Below, piece by piece: positions 38,301 to 49,817 of a stretch of DNA of 64,000 nt; the first letter of the stretch is position 1, and each line of letters begins with the position of its first letter. The translations under genes and the position numbers were made by a program. Source of the DNA: Saccharina japonica (lineage: Eukaryota > Sar > Phaeophyceae > Laminariales > Laminariaceae); assembly GCA_008828725.1 (NCBI GenBank), contig MEHQ01000463.1:391628-455627 (forward strand), read 5' to 3'. The notes beneath the pieces were generated by a model, which made no database searches, was not told the origin of the DNA, and saw only the letters and a list, made by a program, of their open reading frames with translations.

Positions 38301-41300
38301 CGGGTAAAGATACCAATATCAGCACGATCCAGTAATCTGACCGGTTAATATCACGATCTGGCTAGTCGAGCACCGGTGTGCACAAAAACGCGTGGAATGT
38401 ACAGCAACGATCCTGGAACTCAAACCCACCCTACCCTTCACCAGTACGTAGCGCATGAGTGACTGGTAAGTGTTCCTGGTGTTTACCTCGGGTAAAGCCT
38501 AGCGATGTGTTCGCGTTCTCAGCAGCGTTGAAATGACTGCCGTGTGGATATTACAGTTGGCGAGTGCCCAGTGAAGATTTCAATATCATAACGATTCAAC
38601 AATCCAGCCGGTTAATATCAACATCTGGCTCGTGGAACACAGGTGGGCACACGATTGTGAGGAAGGCACAGCAACGATCCTGGAACCCAACACTTGCCTA
38701 CCCTCTACCAGCAGTGCAGGAGTGACTGGTAAGTATTCCTGGTGTTCACCTCTGGTCAAGCCTAGTAATGTGTTTATGTTCAGAGCAGCGTTGAAACGAC
38801 TGCCGCCGTATGGATATGACAGTTATTGCAATTTCCCAGCAAAGATACAAATACCAGCACGAAACAACAATCGTACCGGTGAATATCAATATCTGTCTCG
38901 TCGAACACAGGTGTGCACACGAATCCGTGGAGGGTAAAGCAACGATCCTGGAACCCAACCCTACCCTACCCTCCACCAGTAGTGCAGGAGTGTCCGGTAA
39001 GTGTTCCTGGTGTTCACCTCTGGTCAAGCCTAATGATGTGTTTAGGTTCTGAGCAGCGTCGAAATGACTTCCGTATAGTTATAAAAAGTTGGGCAAAAGC
39101 TCGGTGAGGATACAAATATCATCACGATCCAACAATCGTACCGGTGAATATCATTATTTGTCTCGTCGAACACAGGTGTGCCAACGAATTCACGGAAGGT
39201 AAGGCAATGATCCTGGAACTGAACCCTACCCTACCCTCCACCAGTAGTGCAGGAGTGTCCGATAAGTGTTCTTGGGGTTCACCTCTGGTCAAGCCTAGTG
39301 ATGCGTTTACGTTCGGAGCAGGGTGTAAATGACTGCCGTATGGATATGACAGTAATAGCAATAGCCGAGTGAAGATACCAATATCATCACGATCCAACAA
39401 TATTACCGGTGAGTACCAATATCTGTCTCGTCGACCACAGGTAGGTGTGCACACGAATCCATCGAAAGTACACCAACGATCCTGGAACTCAACCCCACTC
39501 TACCCTCCACCAGTAGTGCAGGAGTGTCTGGTAAGTGTTCCTGGTGTTCACCTCTGGTCAAGCCTAGCGATGTGTTTACGTTCTGAGCAGCGTTGAATAG
39601 CCTGCCGTATGGATATGACAGTTCGCAATAGCCCGGTGAAGATACTACAGTAGTGTCATCACGATCCAAATATATTGCCGGTGATTGTCAATATCTGTCT
39701 ATGGCGAACACAGGTGTGGACACCAATCCGTGAAAGGTATGTATACCTTTGGTCAATCCTAGTGATGGGCTTAGGTTCTGAGCAGTGTTGAAATGACTGC
39801 TGTTTGAGTATGGCAGTTATAGCAGTAGCCCGGTCAAGATACAAATATCATCACGATCCAACAATCGTACCGGTAAATATCAATATCTGTCTCGTCCATC
39901 ACAGGTGTGCAACGAATCTATCTGTGGAAGTTAAAGCAACGTTCCTGGAACCAAACCCTACCCTACCCTCCACCAGTAGTGCAGGAGTGTCCGGCAAGTT
40001 TTCCTGGTGTTCACCTCTGGTCAAGCCTAATGATGTGTTTAGGTTCTGAACAGCGTTGAAATGACTGCCGTATGGATATGACACTTCGCAATAATAGCCG
40101 AGTGAAGATACAAATATCATCAAGATCCAACAATCTTACCGGTACGTATCAATATCTGTCTGTCTCGTCGAACACAGGTGTGCACACGAACCTGGAAGGT
40201 TCAGGAACGATCCCGGTACTCAAGCCTACACTACCCTCCACCAGTAGTGCAGGAGTGTCTGTTACGTGTTCCTGGTGTTCAACTCGGGTAAAGCCTAGTG
40301 GTGCGTTTACGTTCTGAGCAGCGTTGAAACGACTGCAGTATGGAGATGGCAGTTTGGAGTAGCCCAGTGAAAAAAAAATACAAATATCATCACGATCCAA
40401 ACACAATACCGGTAAGTATCAATATATATATATATATATATCTGTCTCGTCGGACACAGGTGTGCACACGAATTCGTGGAAGGTACAACAATGATAATGG
40501 AACTGAAACCTACCCTACCCTCCACCAGTAGTGCAGGATTGTCCGGTAATTGTTCCTGGTGTTCACCTCTGGTCAAGCCTAGTGATGCCTTTACATTCTT
40601 AGCAGGGTTGAAATGACTGCCGCATGGATATGACAGATACAGCAATACCCCGGTGAAGATACCAATATCATCGCAATCCAACAATCGTACCGGTGAATAT
40701 CATTATCGTTCTCGTCGATCACAGATGTGCCCACGAATCTGTGGAAAGTATGGCAACGATCCTGGAACCAAACCCTACCCTACGCTCCACCAGTATTGCA
40801 GGACGGAGTGTCTGGTAAGTGTTCGTGGTGTTCACCTCTGGTCGAGCCGAGTGATGCGTTTAGGTCATGAGCAGTGTTGAAATGACTGCCGTATGATTAT
40901 GATAGTTACAGCAATTGCCCAGTGAAGATACGAATATCATCACGATCCAAACCTATTAACTGTACTCGTAAGCATCAATATCTGTCTAGTCGAACACATG
41001 TGTGCACACGAGTTCGCGGAAGGTACAGCAATGATCCTGGGACTGAAGCCTACCCTTCCCTCCACCGGTAGTGCAGGAGTGTCTGGTGAGTGTTCTTGGC
41101 GCTCACCTCTGGTCAAGTCTAGTGGTGTATTTAGGTTATGAGCAGCGTTGAAATGACTGCCGTATTGATATGACAGTTACAGCAACAGCCCGGTCAAGAT
41201 ACAAATATCATCACGATCCAAAAATCGTACCGATTAATATCAATATCTGTCTCGTCGAACACAGGTGTGCACACAAATCCGTGGAAGGTACAGCAACGAT

Positions 41301-43324
41301 CAAGGAAATCAAACCCTACCCTTTCCCCAACCATTAGTGCAGGATTGTCTTTTAAATATTTCTTGTGTTCACCTCTGGTCAAGCCTAGTGATGTGTTTAG
41401 GTTCTGAGCAGCGTCGAAATGACTGCCGTATGGATATGTCAGTTCGCAATAGCCGAGTGAAGATACAGATATCACCAAAATCCAACAATATTACCGGTGA
41501 GTAACAATATCTCTCTCGTCGAACGCAGGTGTGCATACGAACCCGTGGAAGGTTCAGGAACGATCCCGCTACTAAAGCCTACGCTACCCTCCACCAGTAG
41601 TGCAGGAGTGTCTGTTATGTGTTCCTGGTGCTCAACTCGGGTCAAGCCTAGAGATGTGTTTAGGTTCTGAGTAGCGTTGAAACGACTGCCGTATGGATAC
41701 GACAGTTCGCAAAAGCCCAATGGAGAAAACAATATCACCATCCAAACATATTATCTGTAAGTATCAATATCTGTCTCGTCGAACACAAGTGTGCACACGA
41801 ACCCGTCGAAGGTACACCACTGGTCCTGGAACCCAACCCTACCCTACCCTCCACCAGTAGTGCAGGAGTGTCTGGTAAGTGTTCTTGGTGTTCACCTCTG
41901 GTCAAGCCTACTGTAGTGATGTGTTTAAGTTATGAGCACTGTTCAAATGACTGCCGTTTAGATATGACAGTTACACCAATACCACGGTGAAGATACTACA
42001 GTAGTATCATCACGGATCCAACAATCGTACCGATGAATAATAATATCTGTGTCCTCAAACACAGGTGTGCACACATGAATCTGTGGAAGGTAAAGCAACG
42101 ATCCTGGAACCAAACCCTACCCTACCCTCCACCAGTAGTGCAGGAGTGTCCGGTAAGTGTTCCTGGTGTTCACCTCTGGTCAACCCTAGTGATACGTTTA
42201 CGTTCTGAGCAGGGTTGAAATGACTGCCGTATGGATATGACAGTTGTATCAATGGCCTGGTGAAGATACAAACATCATCACGATCCACAAATCGTACCGA
42301 TGAATATCAAAATCCGTCTCGTCGAACACAGGTGGGCACACAAATCCGTGAAAGGTACAGCAACGATCAAGGAACTCAGACCCTACCCTTTCCCCAACCA
42401 GTAGTGCAGGATTGTTTTTTAAGCCTTTCTTGTGTTCATCTCTGGTCAAGCCGAGTGATGCGTTTAGCGTCTGAGCAGCGTTGAAATGACTGCCGTATTC
42501 ATACGACAGTTAGCAATAGCCCAGTGAAGATACCCATATCATCACGATCCAACAATATTACCGGTGAGTATCAATATTTGTCTCGTCGAACACAGGTGTG
42601 CACACCAATTCGTGGAAGGTACAGCAATGATCCCTGATTTCAACCCTACTATACCCTCCACCAGTAGTGCAGGAGTGTCCGGTAAGTGTTCCTGATGTTC
42701 ACCTCTGGTCAAGCCTAGTGATGCGTTTACGTTCTGAGCAGGGTTGAAATGACTGCCGTATGTATATGACAGTTATAGCAATTGCCCGGTGAAGATACCA
42801 ATATCAGCACGATCCAACAATCTTACCGCGGTGAGTACCAATATCTGTCTCGTCGAACACAGGTGTGCACACGAATCCGTGGAAGGTACAGCAACGATCC
42901 TGGAACTCAACCCTACCCTACCCTCCACCAGTAGTGCAGGAGTGTCTGGTAAGTGATCCTGGTGTTCACCTCTGGCCAAGCACAGTGATGCGTTTAGGTT
43001 CTGAGCAGCGTCGAAATAACTGCCGTATGGATATGACAGTTAGCAATAGCCCAGTGAAGATACCAATATCAGCACGATCCAACAATCCGACCTGTGAAAA
43101 TCAATATCTGTCTCGTCGAACACAGGTGTGCACACGAACCCGTGGAAGGTTCAGCAACGATCCCGGAACTAAATCCTACGCTACCCTCCACCAGTAGTGC
43201 AGGAGTGTCTGTTATGTGTTCCTGGTGTTCACCTCGGGTCAAGCCTAGTGATGTTTTTACGTTCTGAGCAGCGTTGAAACGGCTGCCGTATGGATATGAC
43301 AGTTCGCAATAGCCCAGTGAAAAA
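35365..43324. repeat. Satellite block 2 (subfamily B)
   Basis: About 30 head-to-tail units of roughly 262-268 bp. Shared blocks are GAAATGACTGCCGTATGG, GTGAAGATAC.AATATCA, CACGATCCAACAATC, GGTGTGCACACGAATCC, CCAGTAGTGCAGGAGTG and TTCCTGGTGTTCACCTC. Units at 35.4-38.6 kb mostly have TATCAGCACG with TCTGACCGG, whereas units at 38.8-43.0 kb mostly have TATCATCACG with TCGTACCGG or TATTACCGG, so the block contains subtypes. CTACAGTAG or CTACTGTAG occurs at 39645, 41908 and 41996. A (TA)n run lies near 40424-40440. Confidence 0.95.
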
Positions 43325-43527
43325 TGTAACCTTCGGTAAGGGATGTGAAGTGTGTGGAGGCGTTTTGGAATTCGAAAAAACGGAGATGTGGGATAGGACA
43401 GAGCACAGCGCATGGTCAGAGCGTCGGCTACGACGGCTGCTGCCCTGGTCATAGACGGCCGTTGTTGTAGCACCGGCGAGAGCTCGTAGCACAGGGGATG
43501 ACAGCGTGCCCATTACAATTGATCGAC
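43325..43527 (+). repeat. Split direct repeat A1
   Basis: Starts TGTAACCTTC and ends ACAATTGATCGAC. It is matched by A2 at 49292-49494 with the same length. The satellite ends directly before it, at CCAGTGAAAAA. Confidence 0.9.
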
Positions 43528-44031
43528 TTTAATTGATCGACTTTCATGCTGCAGCCGGAGGAGTTGGGCGGAAGCATGGTCGGGGACATATTGGATTCGT
43601 CCCTCTTATGAACGTTTCTAGCATCGTTGTCGATTTTAGCGAGGTACGTCTGCGCTTGGTGTGTCTCCAAACGTGTTCTACGAAGCTTCTTGCGTGTCCA
43701 GGATTGTCGCACGTACATGCCCGGACTGCTGTATATTTCATACCAGAGCTGTAAAACGTACAACAGCACCAGCAGCAGGTACACGTAGAAGCTTGAAGAG
43801 CGCGATCGAGGTCGAAGCAAACGATTTGCACGTATACATACGTATGGAAGGGTTTCACCGGAGGCTTGACGCTGCTACTGATGATCGCTGCGATCTGCTG
43901 TGAGCAATACACACCGTCGGTATCGCAAGCCCACACCTCCTTTGTTTGGGAGTTGCGCAGTAGTACCGGCCGACGGCATACTGAAAGTACGTGCCATGTA
44001 TACAAGTACAGAACACCTACGATAATAAGAA

Positions 44032-44160
44032 ACAGGAAAGCTGGCCAAGACTGGATTTCTTATTTGAGAGAGGGTGCTTTATACACACTTTTTTTCGCGA
44101 TAACCACTGTCGAATTTCTTATGTTGCCTGTTTGCGTATTAGCCTGGTAGGTGTCCTGCA
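44032..44160. repeat. Dispersed repeat, copy 2, inside the fossil
   Basis: Matches 3056-3215, including TTTGAGAGAGGGTGCTTT and TAGGTGTCCTG. Its presence both in this element and beside a LINE fragment means it is either a separate small insert or shared filler. Confidence 0.7.
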
Positions 44161-45109
44161 CTGTATTATATGTACTTGGTACAGCACATACAACTTTGTT
44201 CGTCCGCGTTTCCGCCTTCGCTCTAGAGAACCAGCGTACCAAAGGGTATCATATCGCTGCGTACTGCGTACCTGGTACCAGGTGCAGCAGTAGCTGTGTT
44301 CTTGAAGCCTTACTGACATGGACGAAACGCGTTGCGATTATGTACTTTGATAGTGTGCCACTACGTACGTACATTCAGGTAAAAGTTAGTGTCTCGACGG
44401 GACAAGTGACAACTTACAGATAGCCCTACCAGTAGTTCCAGGCAGTGGGCAGAGTGGCCTATGGATAGCCAGCAGTACGAAACTCTGTGTCATTGCCTCA
44501 AGCATGGCCAGCTCAGGCATATGCACATGTATCACAGGTGGTTAACCGCAACGAAGCTATGATAGCATACCACCATCTGTGTTCCTCCCACCATGTTGAC
44601 ATCTGAAGGTCGCGGGTCGGAGCAGGATGTGTCGGTACATACGGTAGTACCGGAGGCGTGTTTCAAGGCAGGTATACCTCCAGTTTTGGGTTGATAATCG
44701 AGTTACAGGTTTCCAAAAATGAGATACTCTGCTTGTTGACAGTCTCGCGGACGCTGGCAGCAACTGACAATAGGGGCCCTGCCATCAGGCGGGGCCGACC
44801 GAAGGGGGGGCAGGGGCGCGAGAAGAATTGATAGTGTTTCGGATGCGCCAGGAGGTCCGTGGGGGTTCTCCATACACCCACTCCCGGGTCGGTGTCCCCG
44901 GCCCTGTTTCACGGTGAGAGTCAGGTTCGGAGGAACAAATGCAGCGAGTCAAACAGCTGAACGTTTGATGCAAGGTGTACGCAAAACAGCAAGACACCAC
45001 ACCTCACAACTCAGATTGTCAGCTCAGTACCACGTACCAGTACCCAACAGCGACATATCAGAAGAGGGGAGTATTTCATAAAAGGGACGAGGGGAAGAGT
45101 TTGAGCCAC

Positions 45110-45790
45110 TCGACCTATAAGCCTGAACAGAGGGTCTGCAGATATCCCCACTTGCCGTCGAATCGGGTTGGAGATGCCACCGAGGTCGCGGAAGGTTCAG
45201 CACAGCAGGTGTGGTTTGAGCAGAGGGTCTGCAGTTTTCCCCCTTTCGTTGAAAACCGAGACAGTGTCGGCTTTACGGAAGACTCACATCATAGTGCAAA
45301 TCAGAAGGGCCGTTCACCCGTTCTGTACAACGAAATCCCCACAGCAGTACAGCAAGACACCACGTCTCAAAACTCAGATTGTCAGCACTGTACCACGTAC
45401 CAGTACCCAGCAGTGACAGATCAGAAGAAGGGGGGTACTTGATAAAAGGGACGCGGGGAAGCGTCTGAGCTATCAGTTTAGCGACGACCCGACCTATAAG
45501 TCTGAACAGAGGGTCTGCAGATTTCCCCACTTGCCGTCGAATCGGGTTGGAGATGCCACCGAGGTCGCGGAAGGTTCAGCAAAGCAGACTTGGTGTGAGC
45601 AGAGGGTCTGCAGTTTTCCCCCTTTCGTTGAAAACCGAGGCAGTGTCGGCTTCACGGAAGACTCACACTTTAGCAGCAACCAGCTTGAGCAGAGGGCCAG
45701 TCCACCCCACTTGCACGCGGATCGAATCAGGATCGTTCTCGCAGAAGGCTCAAATCACAAGGGCCGTTCACCCATCCAGTACAACAAATT
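45110..45790. repeat. Internal tandem duplication in the fossil
   Basis: A stretch beginning CCTATAAG.CTGAACAGAGG at 45113 recurs at 45493, a period of about 379 bp. Both copies contain GAACAGAGGGTCTGCAG twice-over motifs. The duplicated segment lies where a gag-like region would be expected, but I do not recognise a domain. Confidence 0.7.
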
Positions 45791-46729
45791 CCCCACAGCA
45801 GTACAGAAGGTGCAGTCGGGCCCCCCTCAACAGGATGGAGCGGCGCCACCCCAACCGATACGGTGGGAGGCGGTGGGAGCACAGGCACAGTGCAGAGCAG
45901 ACTTAGGGGCACGCACGGCAAGGCCAAGTCGAGCCGTCCAAGCACTATCCAAAAACTAGCGTGTTTGTTCCGGTCGATTCGCGGGAGAATAGCGAGTCAG
46001 CGCGTTTACGGCTTCCTTATGGTGTGTCGCTCAGTCGAAACAGAACAGAACGCATGGTACAGCAATGGCACGCAGAAAAGCGAAAACTTGGAAACGATGA
46101 TCGAGAAACAAAAACAAAGAGAATATTTGCTTTACAAGCTAACACACATGTTCACAACCATGATGCGAGATAACAGAGGAGTCGTGGGAGACGTAGCACG
46201 AGCAGTAGGAGGATCCCTGGCAGAACCACGGATTAATCCCTGACGCATTTAGCGATACTTAAGCCCACACTGTTGGCTACAAAGTACGAGAGTTGGATGT
46301 GATTGACTTGCGCTTGACATTTGAGTGGTTCGGGTCTTCGGGGTTCTGGGGCGACAGGTCGGCGGCGGCGGAGTACGCGAACAGCAACACCACGATCGAT
46401 TCAACGCAGCCCTTAAACGATGAATAATACATTCTAAATAATATATGGCCCAAGTAAAGGTGGTGAATCGGTGGGAAGAGGTAAAACCTACGCCGACCCC
46501 GCCGGGCGCAAAGTTCAGAGCACACACCAGGGACGGAATCGCCGACCCGTTGGTCACGACCGGGTACCCAGACGATGACTTACTGATCAAGGTGCAACAC
46601 CCAGACGATGCGATCGCCCTGATCCATCCGCCTCGCTAGCCATGGGCCCCGTGCGGCTGTTCGGACATGGAGATGAGGGCGTAACGCCCATCTTAGCCCC
46701 CAAGAAATAAACAGATTGGGACACCACGA

Positions 46730-47590
46730 TCGATGACCCAGGGTTCACTATCAAGTCGCGCACTCTGAGAATTTTCGTTTCCGCCGGGAAACGTCAACGC
46801 GATACAGAGGTCGCTGCGCGGGCGGTTTACCGTGAACCGAAGACACGCGAAGGTGAAGGAGGTTTTTCAGTATAGGCTGGGAAGTGGTGGAACCTCACGT
46901 ATGTTGCGCGGGCTGGCAGATACTTCGTGTGGAGACTGCTGCGGTGGACGGGGTTGTACTACTCACCAGGTAGCAAAGCAGAAAAAAAGAACCATACAGT
47001 CGAACTCGGTAGAGAGTTTCGCGCTGCCCGCCTCTCTTGGAAATGCGCGATAGAAAACGAGCTACTCTTAGAGGTGGAGGTGCTTAGGCCCCCCTGCTAC
47101 AGGGTGTTTTCCGCCAGAAAAAACACTACTTACGGGACCCCAGCTGTGACACGGTGGGCGGCTTCTGCGTTGAGAAGAAGGTACTTTGGCGGTATGCGTT
47201 TTGCCGCAAGAACTAACCACAGAACTCAAAAGAGAAGCCGCCCTTGTGGAGACCCGTGGCAAAACGATCAACCTGCTAGCGTTTACTAGAGACGGTCGTG
47301 ACAACGTGGGTCATGCTCGAATTAGTAGGAGACAAGCCGGATGTGGATGGGGATCCGATACTGACGCGCGGTGCTAACGTGGCCGTGGTGTCGTGGATCA
47401 CTCGATGCGGCGGGGCGAGAAAACCAAGGGCATGCGTACTCATGAGAATGCCTGGACGTCTAGAACTCAAAGGGGGGTGGTACCCCACGAAAACACCAAT
47501 TTATCCCGGGCTGGCAGAATACCCTAGGGGGTGGTATTTCGCGTCGGTCCCGGGTGGTATTGGCAGGCAAGGGTCAGGGAGCTAACCAAC
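46730..47590 (+). pseudogene. RNase H-like remnant of the retroelement (fossil)
   Basis: Stretches such as DPGFTIKSRTLRIFVSAGKR near 46745 and GDPILTRGANVAVVSWITRC near 47355 resemble the RNase H-side region of DIRS-like polyproteins as I remember them. Coding is degraded. A recognisable full reverse transcriptase was not found upstream. Confidence 0.6.
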
Positions 47591-47739
47591 GCTGACGAAT
47601 GATCAGAACATGACGTCGGGTCGCGGTGTTCCGAGATTTTCGATATAGGACGAACTTCAGACAAAGAATATCCTTACGCATATCATAGCAACCACGACGA
47701 TTTTTCGCGGAATCTGATGATGAATTAATGATGCATAAG

Positions 47740-47935
47740 TGATTGGCACACACGCGATCGCTATGCATGCCCCTCGCACACCATACAGCCTGCATACTGT
47801 ATGCAGATACGTCGCCCAGCATACTGCATACTTAAGGCGTGTTCGTCGCCCAGCATACGGCTTGTGTAGTCCAAGTACGTCTCATCGCACAACATACGGC
47901 ATGCATGCGGTACGTTCACGAACTTCGCAGTCGCA
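47740..47935. repeat. Short minisatellite between fossil parts
   Basis: Three to four imperfect units of about 40-50 bp share CGTCGCCCAGCATAC-like and CATACGGC blocks. They lie between the RNase H-like and recombinase-like remnants. TACTGTA occurs at 47795 inside a local palindrome. Confidence 0.55.
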
Positions 47936-47944
47936 GGAAAAATC

Positions 47945-48800
47945 ATGGAAGGAATTATAGCGGAATTCGCACGCTTGGTGGAAACGCTCGCGCTGGGTTC
48001 TATCGGGCAGAGTACTCAGAAGGACTACTTAGCGAAGTGGAACAAATCGGTAAAGAGAGGAAGGTGCAGGGTAAACGGTTCTGGTTGCGTGCTCCTGACG
48101 ATCCCGATGAATCGCTCAATGACCTGCTTGAAGTATTGGCCTCTCGCTGCTTCGTGCATGATAAAGAAGCTGTCGACTGTTAGAGGATACTTACCGGCGA
48201 ATTACTTTTTCACGACATGTTCGCAGCATGCGAACTGCCGACGTCATATTGCATGATCTTAGAGATGGGAAAGGGAATAGCCAGGGCGCACGGCATGCCG
48301 ATCAAGAAAGCGCGGGCCTGATTGCCGCAGACGTGGGCTATGTTTTCGCAGGGGCGACAGGTTGTAGCAAGTATGGCAGACAGAGAATATATGATGTGGC
48401 TCGGACTTGCAGTGCCCTATTTTCGCTTGCTGTGCAGATTGTCAGAGCTGTGGGCGAACGCAGACAGTTAGGTCCACCTCCAATTTTGTCTGACAACTGC
48501 TTCACGTTGATTCACGAAGGAACCCAGGTCACATTCGAGAGCAGATCGGCTGCCTCATCAATGCAGGTACTTTTCGTGGCGTTGAATAGTAGAGAACAAT
48601 GTAGAGCAGGGTGTACCACCACGCGCACTCGGCTGGAAAACGCGAAGGAGACGGGGTGCTCGTCGATGGGAGCCTTCGAAGCCCTGGTGGAACCGCTCGA
48701 CACGCACCCCCAACTGCCAGGGGAGGGCACCGCTGACAATCAGGGGCACGTCGTCTCGATGGAAGTTTTTACTAGGACGGAAGCGATCGCGCGTGGAGGT
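47945..48800 (+). pseudogene. Tyrosine-recombinase-like remnant (fossil)
   Basis: The start (STQKDYLAKWNKSVK near 48009) resembles the N-terminal DNA-binding part of eukaryotic tyrosine recombinases. Later stretches near 48540-48780 (SRSAASSMQVLFVAL, LDTHPQLPG) resemble the C-terminal half of such proteins in DIRS-like elements. It lies just upstream of B1, the usual last position in Ngaro-type elements. It is broken. Confidence 0.6.
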
Positions 48801-49046
48801 TGATGGTAGGAAGCAGTGAAAGATATCCCACGCAGTTTGAACAGCACTCGGGAAGAATGGGGGGGGGGGCACCCAGTTAGCTGAGCGGACCCTTTTAGAG
48901 TTGCAAATTCAACGTGCAGGAAGATGTAAGTGTACGAGTTTATGACGTATGCGAGGGAGGCAGGGGAAGGCACAGAGGCGGTTTCCACTGCCCTCGCAAA
49001 AACAACACATGGAAAAGCGTGGTTCGTGGTATCAGGCTGGCCTTAT

Positions 49047-49288
49047 GGTGTGAGTGGAAGATAGCCCCGCTGAAAAATGGAGCGGGCCCAATCAGGGGCG
49101 GTTCAGCCTGATGAAACATGTGTGGGGGGTTTTCGTAGGGAAGTAGCTGGGGGGATAAGAACCGTGTAGCCTATGAGTTGACCGTTCTTATCATACTTGA
49201 GTTTCAAATTGCATTTTATACGATAGGGTGGTAGTCCACCCAGGGGTCTCCGCGTGAAAACTTAATCCAGAATTCTTGAGCCATAACA
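49047..49288 (+). repeat. Split direct repeat B1
   Basis: Begins GTGTGAGTGGAAGATAGC and ends GAGCCATAACA. It matches B2 at 49576-49817. It is separated from A2 only by AAA, giving the junction ATAACA-AAA-TGTAACC. Confidence 0.9.
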
Positions 49289-49291
49289 AAA

Positions 49292-49494
49292 TGTAACCTT
49301 CCGTAAGGGATGTGGAATTTGTGGAGGCCTTTTTGAATTCGAAAAAACGGGGATGTGCGATAGGACAGAGCACAGCGCATGGTCAGAGCGTCGGCTACGA
49401 CACCTGCTGGCCTGGTCATAGACGGCCGTTGTTGTAGCACCGGCGAGAGCTCGTAGCACAGGGGATGACAGCGTGCCCATTACAATTGATCGAC
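49292..49494 (+). repeat. Split direct repeat A2
   Basis: Starts TGTAACCTTCCG and is 203 bp like A1, with roughly a dozen differences by eye. An 81-base unique spacer follows before B2. Confidence 0.9.
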
Positions 49495-49575
49495 GTTCCC
49501 ACACGCCCGCCATGTCGCTCAAGAGGGGGGGGATAAGGTTGCAACAAGTCGGTGTGATTGTTGGGTTTTTTTGTG

Positions 49576-49817
49576 GGTGTGAGTGTAAGATAGCCCCGCT
49601 GCAAAGTGGAGCGGGCCCAATCAGGGGCGGGTAAGCCCGATGTAAAATGTGTGGGGGGGGTTCATAGAGGAGTAGCTGGGCGAATACAAATGGGGGAGCC
49701 TAGGACTTGACCGTTCTTATCACACTTGAGTTTCATATTGCATTTTATACAATAGGGTGGTAGTCCACCCAGGGGTCTACACGTGAAAAATTAACCCAGA
49801 ATTATTGAGCCATAACA
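49576..49817 (+). repeat. Split direct repeat B2
   Basis: 242 bp like B1, ending GAGCCATAACA. The satellite resumes after it with AAATACAAATATCGTC, so the element's outer edges abut AAA(A) and AAAT, the same bases that separate B1 from A2. Confidence 0.9.

Larger units (their letters stand above)
43325..49817 (+). mobile_element. Tyrosine-recombinase retroelement fossil (DIRS-like, Ngaro/PAT type)
   Basis: It interrupts the satellite and carries split direct repeats in the order A1 (43325-43527), interior, B1 (49047-49288), A2 (49292-49494), B2 (49576-49817). A1 and A2 are both 203 bp; B1 and B2 are both 242 bp. This architecture is characteristic of Ngaro/PAT-type elements, which integrate through a circle and a tyrosine recombinase. 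The interior shows RNase H-like and recombinase-like remnants. It is broken in several places. The repeats look roughly 90-95% alike by eye, so it is an old but not ancient copy. No clean target duplication is seen, as expected for this group. Confidence 0.82.

Noticed and set aside
35365-43324. Many 60-110-aa open frames in the satellite
   Set aside because: They shift frame and strand from unit to unit and follow the 265-bp repeat.
43325-49817. LTR retrotransposon with a third, solo LTR
   Set aside because: The repeat halves occur as A, then B-A, then B, with equal lengths and an 81-base spacer only in the last pair. Split direct repeats explain this with one element.
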